This document shows positions 9,908 to 18,361 of a DNA stretch of 64,000 bases, piece by piece (the stretch's first letter is position 1; each line of letters opens with the position of its first letter). The stretch is from Dinoroseobacter sp049800775. GTDB taxonomy: Bacteria; Pseudomonadota; Alphaproteobacteria; Rhodobacterales; Rhodobacteraceae. The notes under the pieces are model-generated. The model was not told the origin of the DNA. It did not search any database and saw only the letters and a list, made by a program, of their open reading frames with translations. The position numbers and the translations under genes are program-made. The stretch lies in contig NZ_JBNAFR010000004.1 in the NCBI RefSeq assembly GCF_049800775.1, positions 1 to 64,000 on the forward strand, in the 5' to 3' direction.

Positions 9908-11134
9908 TCAGGAGGCGAGCGACAGCCCCCGCAATTCGGCGAGGATGCTGGGGATTTTCGTCTTCAGCTTGAAGAACCCGGCCGTGGCATGGGGCCAGGC
10001 CGCCGCGTCCCAGGCGCGCAACACCGGGGTCAGCGTAATGCCGGCCTGATCCAGCCCGGCGCGCTGCGCAGCCAGCCGGTCTGCGGCGGGGCCCACGGGC
10101 GTGTAGGGCATCACGATCTGCGACACGCCAAGCCCCTGCGCCCATGCCGCCAGATCCTGCGGCTCTTGCGTTACCGGACCCGTCCATGCCACGTGCCGCG
10201 CGATCGTTTCCGCGATTGCAGCGGCGCACCACTCGGTGACCTGCGGAGCGGTGGCGAGCAGCGAGCGGTGGGCCGTTCCGGTGAATACCGCGGTGGCCAC
10301 CGGCGGATGGTCCAGCGCCTTGCGCAGATAGCCCGGAGACAGGTCATCCTCGGTGAGCAGCAGCGCCCATGGCGCCTCCCGCCGCGGCGGGGGCGGCGCG
10401 GGCATCGGCCCGAGCGGCGGATGGGGCACCCCGCTCAAGGGCTCCGGCTCAGCGGTCAGCTGATGCAACGGACGGTGTCGCCCTTCGGTGTATTTCGAGA
10501 TATTGGCCACCCGCGCCACGTAGTGCTTGCCTTGGGTCTGCAGCCCCGCGACCCAGCGCCAGCTCAGCGTGTTGGAGGCCTGATCCCCGTCGAGCAGGTG
10601 CCGCAGGAAGAAATCCGCGCCCAGCTCCCATGGCAGGCGCAGGGTGAAGATCCAGATCGAGGCGAACCACATACGCGCATGGTTGTGCATGTAGCCGGTC
10701 TGTACCAGTTCCTGCGCCCAGGCGTCGAACCCGTCGATGCCGGTGCGCCCGGCGCAGGCCTCTTCCCAGCCCCGGCGCAGCCCGCTCTCGCTTTGCACCC
10801 GGTTGAGCGCCTGAGCCAGCCCGGCCTTGTAGGCGGTCCAGACCTGCGGTCGCCGCTCCAGCCAGCCCTTCCAATAGGTGCGCCAGAACACCTCCTGCAC
10901 GAATTTCTCGGCGGCCGAGGCCGAGTGCCGCCCGAGTGTGGCCTGCACGACCTCTTCCTCGGTCAGCATCCGGTGACGCAGGTAGGGCGACAGGATCGAA
11001 ACGTGCGGGTGGCCCTGTTCGGGCAGGCTGTAATTGCGCTTGCGCGCATACTCCGCCCCGGCCTTGGGCAGGAAGTCCCGCAGGCGTTCGAGCGCCGCGT
11101 CACGGCTGGGTGGAAAGAGGGTCCGGGCTTCCAT
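9908..11134 (-). CDS. Photolyase/cryptochrome-like FAD-binding protein, apparently permuted
   Basis: A 408-residue protein. Residues about 10-215 match the photolyase/cryptochrome FAD-binding helical domain: LSPYLRHRMLTEEEV, FVQEVFWRTYWKGW, TGYMHNHARMWFAS, HLLDGDQASNTLSWRWVAG and ISKYTEGRH. The usual N-terminal alpha/beta antenna domain is absent at the start. A Rossmann-like segment with GLGVSQIVMPYTPVGP follows the FAD domain instead (about residues 255-400) and ends WPHATAGFFKLKTKIPSIL. This looks like a permuted photolyase homologue; DNA repair or blue-light sensing cannot be decided from sequence. Confidence 0.82.
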   Translation of the reverse strand: MEARTLFPPSRDAALERLRDFLPKAGAEYARKRNYSLPEQGHPHVSILSPYLRHRMLTEEEVVQATLGRHSASAAEKFVQEVFWRTYWKGWLERRPQVWTAYKAGLAQALNRVQSESGLRRGWEEACAGRTGIDGFDAWAQELVQTGYMHNHARMWFASIWIFTLRLPWELGADFFLRHLLDGDQASNTLSWRWVAGLQTQGKHYVARVANISKYTEGRHRPLHQLTAEPEPLSGVPHPPLGPMPAPPPPRREAPWALLLTEDDLSPGYLRKALDHPPVATAVFTGTAHRSLLATAPQVTEWCAAAIAETIARHVAWTGPVTQEPQDLAAWAQGLGVSQIVMPYTPVGPAADRLAAQRAGLDQAGITLTPVLRAWDAAAWPHATAGFFKLKTKIPSILAELRGLSLAS

Positions 11135-11348
11135 GGAGCGGAGCTAAGCTGGCGCGGACCGGGGTCAAGGGGGCCATGCGCCACCGGGCCAGTGCCTCGG
11201 TGCCATCGGTCCAGAGCGGCCCAAGACCCGCGCCGCGACCCGTCGGCCACAGATGCGGCGAGATGCCCTTGTACCTCCCCGTTCGCGGACCTAACATCTT
11301 GTTGACAGTTCAGTCCTACAACACCCCCGCACAGACTCGAGGCTCCGC

Positions 11349-11975
11349 ATGCACGATCCCGTAGACACCTACATGAATCTCGTTCCGATGGTGGTCGAAC
11401 AGACCAGCCGCGGCGAGCGCGCCTATGATATCTTCTCGCGCCTGCTGAAAGAACGGATCGTGTTCCTGAATGGTCCCGTCCATGACGGGATGAGCCAGCT
11501 CGTGGTGGCCCAGCTCCTGCATCTGGAGGCTGAGAATCCGAGCAAGGAAATCTCCATGTATATCAACAGCCCCGGCGGTGTCGTGACCTCCGGTCTGTCG
11601 ATTTATGACACGATGCAGTACATCAAGCCCAAGGTCTCGACCCTGGTGATCGGCCAGGCCGCCTCCATGGGCTCGCTCCTGCTGACGGCGGGTGAGCCGG
11701 GCATGCGCTTCTCGCTGCCCAACAGCCGGATCATGGTGCACCAGCCCTCCGGCGGCTATCAGGGCCAGGCGACGGATATCATGATCCACGCCCAAGAGAC
11801 CCAGAAGCTCAAGGATCGCCTGAACTCGATCTACGTCAAGCATACCGGCCAGCCGATGAAGAAAGTTGTCGACGCTCTGGAGCGGGACAATTTCATGGAT
11901 GCCGAACAGGCAAAAGACTGGGGCCTGATCGACGAAATCGTCGAAAACCGCCCCCGTGACGACGCCGACAGCTAA
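11349..11975 (+). CDS. clpP: ATP-dependent Clp protease proteolytic subunit
   Basis: Tetradecameric serine peptidase that degrades substrates unfolded by ClpX or ClpA. The 208-residue product carries the Ser-His-Asp triad: Ser106 in GQAASMGS, His131 in MVHQPSGG and Asp180 in ERDNFMD. The N-terminal MNLVPMVVEQTSRGERAYDIFSRLL is typical. clpX follows after a 209-bp spacer, so they may be co-transcribed or separately controlled. A TTGACA hexamer sits at 11302-11307 but has no convincing -10 partner. Confidence 0.97.
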   Translation: MHDPVDTYMNLVPMVVEQTSRGERAYDIFSRLLKERIVFLNGPVHDGMSQLVVAQLLHLEAENPSKEISMYINSPGGVVTSGLSIYDTMQYIKPKVSTLVIGQAASMGSLLLTAGEPGMRFSLPNSRIMVHQPSGGYQGQATDIMIHAQETQKLKDRLNSIYVKHTGQPMKKVVDALERDNFMDAEQAKDWGLIDEIVENRPRDDADS

Positions 11976-12184
11976 GCCTGCACGGGGCAAGTCCGCTTGC
12001 CCCGTTCCCCCTGCCCCGAACCGGTCCCGATGATGTGACATCGCCGGCACCCGATGCGCCAAATTTTGGCATTGTGAAGGAATAGGCCCTGCCCTAGCAT
12101 GGCCGAAACGCGCTCCCCGCCGGCCCGAAGATCGGGTCGATTTGACCGGATCAGAGGTTGGGGGTGCAATCGACGAGGTACCCG

Positions 12185-13444
12185 ATGGCGAATAACTCCG
12201 GCGATAGTAAGAACACCCTCTACTGCTCCTTCTGCGGCAAGAGCCAGCATGAGGTCCGCAAACTCATCGCGGGTCCGACCGTCTTCATCTGTGATGAATG
12301 CGTCGAGCTCTGCATGGACATCATCCGCGAAGAGACGAAATCGTCCGGTCTGAAATCTTCCGAAGGGGTCCCCTCCCCGCAGGAGATTTGCGATGTCCTC
12401 GACGATTACGTGATCGGGCAGAGCCACGCAAAGCGCGTGCTCTCGGTGGCGGTACATAACCACTACAAGCGCCTGAACCACGCGGGCAAAACCGATATCG
12501 AACTGGCGAAGTCGAACATCCTGCTGATCGGACCCACGGGCTGCGGCAAGACCCTGCTGGCACAGACGCTGGCGCGGATCCTCGATGTGCCCTTCACCAT
12601 GGCCGATGCGACCACCCTGACCGAAGCCGGTTACGTGGGCGAGGATGTGGAAAACATCATCCTCAAGCTGCTGCAGGCCTCGGAATACAATGTCGAGCGG
12701 GCACAGCGCGGCATCGTCTATATCGACGAGGTCGACAAGATCACCCGCAAGTCCGACAACCCGTCGATCACCCGCGATGTGTCGGGCGAAGGCGTGCAGC
12801 AGGCCCTGCTGAAGATCATGGAAGGCACCGTTGCCTCCGTGCCGCCGCAGGGCGGGCGCAAGCATCCGCAGCAGGAATTCCTGCAGGTCGACACGACGAA
12901 TATCCTCTTCATCTGCGGCGGCGCTTTTGCCGGTCTCGAGAAGATCATCGCGCAGCGCGGCAAGGGATCTGCCATGGGCTTCGGTGCCGATGTGCGGAAC
13001 AATGACGACCGCGGCGTGGGCGAGATGTTCACCGAGCTTGAGCCTGAGGATCTGCTGAAATTCGGCCTGATCCCGGAATTCGTCGGCCGTCTGCCGGTGA
13101 TTGCGACGCTCACCGATCTCGACGAGGACGCGCTGGTCACCATTCTGACCGCGCCGAAGAACGCGCTGGTCAAGCAGTACCAGCGTCTGTTCGAGCTTGA
13201 AGAGGCCCAGCTGACCTTTACCGATGACGCGCTGAGCGCCATTGCCGGGCGCGCGATCCAGCGCAAGACCGGCGCACGGGGCCTGCGCTCGATCCTCGAG
13301 GATATCCTGCTCGACACCATGTTCGACTTGCCGAGCCTCGACAGCGTCGATGAGGTGGTGGTCAACGAGGAGGTCGTCTCGGGCGATGCCAAGCCGCTGC
13401 TGATCTACGCCGAGCGCAAGGATGAGCCGGCGACCGTGGGCTGA
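12185..13444 (+). CDS. clpX: ATP-dependent Clp protease ATP-binding subunit ClpX
   Basis: AAA+ unfoldase that recognises and threads substrates into ClpP. The start is set at the ATG of 12185 (MANNSGDSKNTLYCSFCGK), which has GAGG 7 bases upstream; an in-frame TTG at 12158 would add nine untypical residues. Domains in order in the 419-residue product: C4 zinc-binding domain (CSFC...CDEC..LC, residues 14-42), Walker A GPTGCGKT, Walker B VYIDEVDKI, the RKHPQQEFLQVDT pore region, sensor residues in LIPEFVGRLPV and the C-terminal KTGARGLRSILE. A strong terminator follows. Confidence 0.97.
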   Translation: MANNSGDSKNTLYCSFCGKSQHEVRKLIAGPTVFICDECVELCMDIIREETKSSGLKSSEGVPSPQEICDVLDDYVIGQSHAKRVLSVAVHNHYKRLNHAGKTDIELAKSNILLIGPTGCGKTLLAQTLARILDVPFTMADATTLTEAGYVGEDVENIILKLLQASEYNVERAQRGIVYIDEVDKITRKSDNPSITRDVSGEGVQQALLKIMEGTVASVPPQGGRKHPQQEFLQVDTTNILFICGGAFAGLEKIIAQRGKGSAMGFGADVRNNDDRGVGEMFTELEPEDLLKFGLIPEFVGRLPVIATLTDLDEDALVTILTAPKNALVKQYQRLFELEEAQLTFTDDALSAIAGRAIQRKTGARGLRSILEDILLDTMFDLPSLDSVDEVVVNEEVVSGDAKPLLIYAERKDEPATVG

Positions 13445-13467
13445 TCCCGAACCAATGCGAGACAGAG

Positions 13468-13498
13468 AACGCCGCGCCCCTGAGCGCGGCGTTTTCTT
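13468..13498 (+). terminator. Rho-independent terminator after clpX
   Basis: A 10-bp perfect stem (AACGCCGCGC / GCGCGGCGTT) with a 6-base loop is followed by TTCTTT, 23 bases after the clpX stop. Confidence 0.92.
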
Positions 13499-13608
13499 TG
13501 GGCAGGCACCCGCGAAATCTCTGCGCAATTCGAACCATCCGCACGGGGCCCCTCGTACCGCGCTGTCGCCAGCGTTAAACTCCGGCCACGCCACCTGAGG
13601 ATCTGCCC

Positions 13609-14958
13609 GTGACCAGCTACCGCTTTGCCAGCCCGGACCTCATCCTGCTGGAGATCCCCGGCACGGGGGCGGACGCCTTGCGCGACGCTTTGGGTCCGCC
13701 CGAAGAGACGCGCCCCGTCACGCAGATGGACGCACCCGAGCTGCCCTGCATCGCTCTGATTGCGCACCCTTTTCTGCGTGCCGCTCGGATCATCACGGAG
13801 TTCGCGACGCCGCAGGACGGTGCCCCGTCCGCGCGCCTGCCCGGGCTGACGCTCGAGGGGGCGCTGGACATCCTCGAAAACCCGCGCGCGCCGCTGGATC
13901 ACAGTCGCGCATACCCTCAGGCGCAGCTGAAAGCCGCGCTCGCCCCGCAGACCCATCCGATCCGGCACCTGCACACTGCGACGCGGATCCTGCAGAGCGA
14001 GACCCTGCAGAGCGCGCCACCGGACAACTTGCCCAAAGTCACACTGCCCGAGGTGACCGCCTTGCCGGACTGGCCGAGCAGCATCGTCAAACGCATGAGC
14101 AAGATCTATGCCGAGGATTTCGCACTGCTGGGCTACAGCCCGGATCAGCCCATGCCCACGGGGGAGATCGCCCCGCTTGCGCCCCCCGCGCCACAGGTCT
14201 GGGATCTCTGGCCCGCCTTTTTCGACCAGCATGACGTGCGGATCGCGGCGGCGGCGCAGGCGCTCCCGGCGCCGGGTGTGGACCTTGCCCCTTTCTCCAC
14301 AGCGGTGGTCGGCGGGCGCCGGGGCAATACCTGGGCCGGGCGGGAGCCGAACCTGATCCGCCATTTCCGCAAGCTCCAGCCCGAATTTGCCGACCAGTCC
14401 CGGCTCGCGCATCTTCTGGCGGCCACGGTCGTGATCCTGCGGCGTGACCCGGAGTGCCGGGAGGCTGCCGAGCTTTTCCACGAAATTACTGAGGACTACA
14501 GCCTGCAGCTTGCATCCGAGATGAAGCTGCGCTGGCTGGTCTCTGTCACCGACACCTTCGCGGATCTCGGACGAAACCAGGGCCAGCGCGCCATGGGGAT
14601 CGCGGGCAGCCTGCTCGCCAATACGCTGAAACTGTCAGAGACCGAGCGGCGGCTCTATGCGGTGCCCCGCCCCTGGCCGCCGCAGCGGCGGCTCGCGGGG
14701 GGCGGCGCGCTGTTTGACGGGATGATCACCTATTGGGTCGAAAAGGGCGAGATGATCACCCTGATGACCGAGCGGCTCGAACGGGTCTGCGCCGAGGATC
14801 CGCAGGCGGGTCCTTTTACCCGCGAGATCCTGCGCCGGGCCCATCGCCACAACACCGTCTATAAGCGTCTGTCAGACCTGGCCGAGACCACGCCGCCGCC
14901 GCTTCTGGATGCGGAACTGACCGAAGAGCTCAGCAAGCTGACCTCTGATCTTTTGTGA
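13609..14958 (+). CDS. Hypothetical protein with sulfotransferase-like N-terminus
   Basis: A 449-residue protein I do not recognise as a whole. Residues 1-180 are arranged like a sulfotransferase of the Roseobacter type: YRFASPDLILLEIPGTGADAL where the P-loop would be, PFLRAARIITEF in place of the donor-binding dPxxRxxS region, and the closing KIYAEDFALLGY motif. However, the PAPS-binding residues (usually HIPKTGGTS-like) are missing, so activity is doubtful. Residues 210-449 (WDLWPAFFDQHDVRIAAAAQ onward) form a separate, helix-rich region with no assignment. It stands alone behind the clpX terminator, and its stop abuts the convergent ridA stop (TGATCA). Confidence 0.6.
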   Translation: MTSYRFASPDLILLEIPGTGADALRDALGPPEETRPVTQMDAPELPCIALIAHPFLRAARIITEFATPQDGAPSARLPGLTLEGALDILENPRAPLDHSRAYPQAQLKAALAPQTHPIRHLHTATRILQSETLQSAPPDNLPKVTLPEVTALPDWPSSIVKRMSKIYAEDFALLGYSPDQPMPTGEIAPLAPPAPQVWDLWPAFFDQHDVRIAAAAQALPAPGVDLAPFSTAVVGGRRGNTWAGREPNLIRHFRKLQPEFADQSRLAHLLAATVVILRRDPECREAAELFHEITEDYSLQLASEMKLRWLVSVTDTFADLGRNQGQRAMGIAGSLLANTLKLSETERRLYAVPRPWPPQRRLAGGGALFDGMITYWVEKGEMITLMTERLERVCAEDPQAGPFTREILRRAHRHNTVYKRLSDLAETTPPPLLDAELTEELSKLTSDLL

Positions 14959-15363
14959 TCAGTCTTGCGGGATCTGCGCCGCCAGTAGCTCGATCTCGAC
15001 CTTGAATTCGGGGCGCGTGAAGCCCGACACGATCATCAGGGTCGAGGCCGGCAGATGATCCGGGACTGCGGCCAACCAGGCATCCCGCGCCGCCATATAC
15101 CCCGCCATATGGGCACGGTCCGTGACATACGCATTGATCCGCACCACATCCCCGCGCCCCATACCGCCCTCGGCCAGCACTGCGTCGAGATTGGCGAAAC
15201 ACAGCGCCGCCTGCGCCTCGGCGCTATCCGGCGCGATGTCATCCGGCCCGATGCCCAGCTGCCCCGAGCAGACCACAAGCCGCGCACCCGCGGGCACCTC
15301 GACCCCATGGGCATAGCGCGCAAAGGGCGGACGGATCGTTTCGGGGATAAGCGGGCGCAGCAT
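14959..15363 (-). CDS. RidA family enamine/imine deaminase
   Basis: A 134-residue Rid/YjgF/UK114 protein. Members hydrolyse reactive enamines and imines such as 2-aminoacrylate made by PLP enzymes. Visible hallmarks are LVVCSGQLGIGPDD, the central ALCFANLDAVLAEGGMGRGDVVRINAYVTD and the C-terminal GFTRPEFKVEIELLAAQ, with the Arg that holds the carboxylate. It may be an oxidative-pathway paralogue rather than canonical RidA. An unusual hairpin lies in its leader, directly upstream of the ATG. Confidence 0.9.
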   Translation of the reverse strand: MLRPLIPETIRPPFARYAHGVEVPAGARLVVCSGQLGIGPDDIAPDSAEAQAALCFANLDAVLAEGGMGRGDVVRINAYVTDRAHMAGYMAARDAWLAAVPDHLPASTLMIVSGFTRPEFKVEIELLAAQIPQD

Positions 15364-15365
15364 CT

Positions 15366-15420
15366 GGATCTCCTGTCTTTGCTGCCTGAGAGGGTGCCAG
15401 CCCTGTCAGGCAGAGGCCAG
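15366..15420 (-). promoter_or_regulatory. Leader hairpin before ridA, 3' part resembles glycine riboswitch
   Basis: On the minus strand an 8-bp stem CTGCCTGA / TCAGGCAG (15413-15406 and 15389-15382) encloses a second GGGC/GCCC-type helix. Its 3' side reads CTCTCAGGCA followed by AAAGACAG, which resembles the conserved 3' block of glycine aptamers (CTCTCAGGYAAAAGGAC). The matching 5' GGAGAG block and CCGAAGG core are not visible, so a functional aptamer is uncertain. Confidence 0.4.
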
Positions 15421-15603
15421 CCCGCAGAGCGCTTGGCACGCGTTCGTCAAAAACCGCTTGCTTTTTCAGCACCACGCTCAACACTTAACCCAAGCCGCCG
15501 GAAAATTGAGCAGACGCGCAGGCTCTCGAGGCTGTGACCCTGCCATTTTGCCCCGACACGTTAACTTTGAAGCAACAAAAACCAAAAACCGACAGGAGAG
15601 TTC

Positions 15604-16602
15604 ATGACCCGTCTCACCCCTTCTCTGGTGGCTCTGGCCGCCGTGCTTGGCGCGAGTGCCGCCTCTGCCGAAAATGCCAAGGTTGTGTTCGGCACGAACT
15701 GGCTGGCGCAGGCTGAACATGGCGGTTTCTACCAAGCCGTGGCCGATGGCACCTATGCGGCCTGCGGTCTCGACGTCGAGATCATCTCGGGCGGCCCGCA
15801 GGTGAACAACCGCGCGCTGATGCTGGCCGGGCGGATCGATTACCACATGGGCGGCGACCTGCTGCAGGCGTTTAACGCAGTGAAGGAAGGCATCCCGGTT
15901 GTCGCCATCGCGGGGATCTTCCAGAAGCACCCGCAGGTCATCGTGGCCCATCCGGATGTGACGAGCTGGGATCAGCTCAAGGACAAGACCCTGCTGATCG
16001 GGGACAATGGCTTCACCTCCTACTACCAGTGGATGATTTCGGCCCATGGCTTCACCGTGGAGCAGCGCCAGCCCTATACCTTCAACCCGGCGCCCTTCCT
16101 TGCGGATACCAGCCTCGGGATGCAGGGCTACCTGAGCTCCGAGCCTTATGTGGTTGAAAAGGAAGGCGGGTTCAAACCCAACATCTTCCTGATCGCGGAT
16201 AACGGCTATTCCAGCTACGCCACCACGATCGAGACCATGGCGGCCACGATCGAAGAAAAGCCCGAGCAGGTGAAATGCTTCGTCGAAGGCTCGATCAAGG
16301 GCTGGTACAATTATCTCTATGGTGACAACGCAGCCGCGAATGAGCTCATCAAGGCGGCCAACCCGGATATGTCCGACGACAAGATCGCCTTCGCCATCGA
16401 CAAGATGCTGACCGAGGGGATCGTGGATTCCGGCGATGCCGAGACCATGGGCATTGGCGTGATGACCGACGCGGTGGTCGAGGATTTCTACGCCAAGATG
16501 GTGGACGCGGGCGTCATCGATGACGGTCTCGACATCAAGGCCGCCTACACGACCGAGTTCGTGGGTCAGGGCCTCGGCATGGATCTGAAACCCGGCGGCT
16601 AA
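15604..16602 (+). CDS. NMT1/ThiY-type ABC transporter substrate-binding protein
   Basis: A 332-residue periplasmic protein with a clear signal peptide (MTRLTPSLVALAAVLGASAASA). The mature part begins AENAKVVFGTNWLAQAEHGGFYQAVADGTY, the start typical of the NMT1/THI5-like family that binds pyrimidine, thiamine-precursor, riboflavin or sulfonate ligands. It is followed by an ATPase and a permease gene, so it delivers the ligand to that importer. The enzymes that follow suggest a nitrogen heterocycle as ligand, but the family alone does not fix it. Strong hairpins separate it from the ATPase gene. Confidence 0.9.
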   Translation: MTRLTPSLVALAAVLGASAASAENAKVVFGTNWLAQAEHGGFYQAVADGTYAACGLDVEIISGGPQVNNRALMLAGRIDYHMGGDLLQAFNAVKEGIPVVAIAGIFQKHPQVIVAHPDVTSWDQLKDKTLLIGDNGFTSYYQWMISAHGFTVEQRQPYTFNPAPFLADTSLGMQGYLSSEPYVVEKEGGFKPNIFLIADNGYSSYATTIETMAATIEEKPEQVKCFVEGSIKGWYNYLYGDNAAANELIKAANPDMSDDKIAFAIDKMLTEGIVDSGDAETMGIGVMTDAVVEDFYAKMVDAGVIDDGLDIKAAYTTEFVGQGLGMDLKPGG

Positions 16603-16612
16603 GGCCGTCTGG

Positions 16613-16688
16613 CACCGTCCGCGCCCAATTCCTCCTCCTGAGCGCGGACGGTGGGAAAGACCTGGCCGGCACGTTCACGCGTGCCGGC
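16613..16688 (+). repeat. Two strong intercistronic hairpins behind the binding-protein gene
   Basis: A 12-bp stem (16613-16624 with 16642-16653, CACCGTCCGCGC and its complement) is followed by a 9-bp stem GCCGGCACG / CGTGCCGGC (16665-16673 and 16680-16688). Such structures between a binding-protein gene and the rest of an ABC operon usually stabilise the upstream message or cause partial termination, giving more binding protein than membrane subunits. Confidence 0.75.
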
Positions 16689-16709
16689 ATTTGACTGTAA
16701 AGGATAGGC

Positions 16710-17507
16710 ATGTCTCTCGCTGCCCCTGCTCCGACCGTCCCGCTGGATGCGCGCCCGCCGGTCCTGACCCTGTCGGGGGTCGACAAGGTGTTCAACGGCG
16801 ATGTGGTCGCCCTGCGCGACCTGAACCTGCAGATCAATCAGGGGGATTTCATGTCCCTGCTCGGCCCGTCGGGCTGCGGCAAATCCACGGCGCTGCGGAT
16901 CATCGCCGACCTGCTGCACCCGACCCGCGGCAGTGTCACCTGGGCCGGGGGCCATGACACGGGCGATCTGGGCGTGGTGTTCCAGGAACCGACCCTGATG
17001 CCATGGGCCACCGTCGCGCAGAATGTCTATCTGCCCTACCGGCTGCGCGGGAAATCCTATGGCGCGGTCAAGGACGAGGTCCTGGAGGCGCTCAAGCTCG
17101 TCGGGCTCGACAAGTTCCAGAACGCCTATCCCCGCGAGCTTTCGGGCGGGATGAAGATGCGCGTCTCCATTGCGCGCGCCATGGTCACGCGCCCTCGCCT
17201 GATCCTGATGGACGAACCCTTTGCGGCACTCGACGAGATCACCCGGTTCAAGCTCAACAACGACCTTCTGGCCCTGAAAGAGAAGATCGGCTGCACAGTG
17301 ATCTTCGTGACCCATTCCGTGTTCGAAAGCGTGTTCCTGTCCGACCGCATCGTGGTGATGGCCGCGCGCCCCGGTCGCGTGCTGCGCGAGGTGCAGGTGG
17401 ACGCCCCCTATCCGCGCACCGAGGAATTCCGCACCAGCGCCGAGTATGCCGCCCATTGCCGGGCCGCCTCGGATGCCTTGCACGAAGCGATTGGAGTGGC
17501 CGCATGA
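16710..17507 (+). CDS. ABC transporter ATP-binding protein (NMT1-type importer)
   Basis: The 265-residue ATPase energises the importer formed with the flanking binding protein and permease. It contains Walker A GPSGCGKST (about residue 52), the Q-loop in VVFQEPTLMPWATV, signature LSGGMKMRVSIARAM, Walker B LILMDEPFAALDE and the H-loop in VIFVTHSVFE. It is closest in style to SsuB/TauB/ThiZ-type ATPases of the nitrate/sulfonate/taurine importer family. Its stop overlaps the permease ATG by 4 bases (ATGA). Confidence 0.93.
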   Translation: MSLAAPAPTVPLDARPPVLTLSGVDKVFNGDVVALRDLNLQINQGDFMSLLGPSGCGKSTALRIIADLLHPTRGSVTWAGGHDTGDLGVVFQEPTLMPWATVAQNVYLPYRLRGKSYGAVKDEVLEALKLVGLDKFQNAYPRELSGGMKMRVSIARAMVTRPRLILMDEPFAALDEITRFKLNNDLLALKEKIGCTVIFVTHSVFESVFLSDRIVVMAARPGRVLREVQVDAPYPRTEEFRTSAEYAAHCRAASDALHEAIGVAA

Positions 17508-18361
17508 GCATCGCCGACCCGACCTCCCTGACCGAGGCCCCCGATGCGGATGAGCTGGCCCGCCTGCGCGCCCGCCGTTTGGAAAAGATCGGCAAATGGT
17601 CCCTGCCCGTCATCGTCATGGCGCTCGGCATCTTCTTTTGGGACCGGGTCGTGGTCTGGAACGAGATCCCCCATTACATCCTGCCCGGACCCGGGCGGGT
17701 GCTCGACACGCTGATCGCCGATTGGGGGATCCTTTATGAGGCATCGCTGCTGACGGCGCGGACGACCATCCTCGCGCTGTTGCTGGCGGTGCTGGGCGGG
17801 GCCGGGCTCGCCATCCTCTTCAACCAGTCGAAGATGGTTGAGATGAGCTTTTACCCCTATGCGGTGATCCTGCAGGTGACGCCCGTGGTGTCGATCGCGC
17901 CGCTGATCTTCATCTATGTGGACAGCAAGACCGCCGGAATGCTCCTCTGTGCCTGGATCGTGGCCTTTTTCCCGGTGCTCAGCTCGACAACACTGGGCCT
18001 GAATTCGGTAGATCACAACCTGCGCGATCTGTTCCGGATCTACAAAGCCAGCCGGTGGCAGAAGCTCACCATGCTGCAACTGCCCTCGGCGCTGCCTTAC
18101 TTCCTGGGCGGGCTCAAAATTGCGGGCGGTCTCAGCCTGATCGGGGCCGTGGTCGCCGAACTGGTTGCGGGCACGGGCGGGGTCGGTGCGGGTCTGGCCG
18201 CGCGAATTCAGGAGGCGGGCTACAGGCTCAACATCGCGCGGATGTTTGCCGCCCTGTCGCTGATCGCGGCGATGGGTGTGTTTATCTTTGCGGCCCTCTC
18301 GATCCTCAGTCATGCTCTGCTCCATAAATGGCACGAAAGTGCCTTAACCCGGGAGGGCTGA
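17504..18361 (+). CDS. ABC transporter permease (NMT1-type importer)
   Basis: A 285-residue inner-membrane permease of the BPD_transp_1 family, SsuC/ThiX-like. The start is the ATG at 17504, which overlaps the ATPase stop (ATGA); a longer upstream frame is overlapped by the ATPase gene. It has about six hydrophobic segments, and the EAA coupling loop appears as YKASRWQKLTMLQLPSALPYFLGGLKIAGGLSLIGAVVAEL. Its stop overlaps the next start by one base (TGATG), so the transporter and amidohydrolase are made together. Confidence 0.92.
   Translation: MSIADPTSLTEAPDADELARLRARRLEKIGKWSLPVIVMALGIFFWDRVVVWNEIPHYILPGPGRVLDTLIADWGILYEASLLTARTTILALLLAVLGGAGLAILFNQSKMVEMSFYPYAVILQVTPVVSIAPLIFIYVDSKTAGMLLCAWIVAFFPVLSSTTLGLNSVDHNLRDLFRIYKASRWQKLTMLQLPSALPYFLGGLKIAGGLSLIGAVVAELVAGTGGVGAGLAARIQEAGYRLNIARMFAALSLIAAMGVFIFAALSILSHALLHKWHESALTREG

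Noticed and set aside
11298..11325. Heat-shock (RpoH) or sigma-70 promoter for clpP
   Set aside because: CTTGTTGACA is suggestive, but no -10 box occurs at a proper distance. Not reported as a promoter.
11972..13594. Minus-strand open frame of about 540 codons opposite clpX
   Set aside because: Antisense shadow of clpX caused by codon bias, with no recognisable product.
15381..15600. TPP riboswitch upstream of the thiamine-like binding protein at 15604
   Set aside because: CTGAGAGGGTGCC is reminiscent of TPP aptamers, but the surrounding GGGGTGC and CTGAACCTGATC-type blocks are missing. The hairpin is better read on the minus strand.
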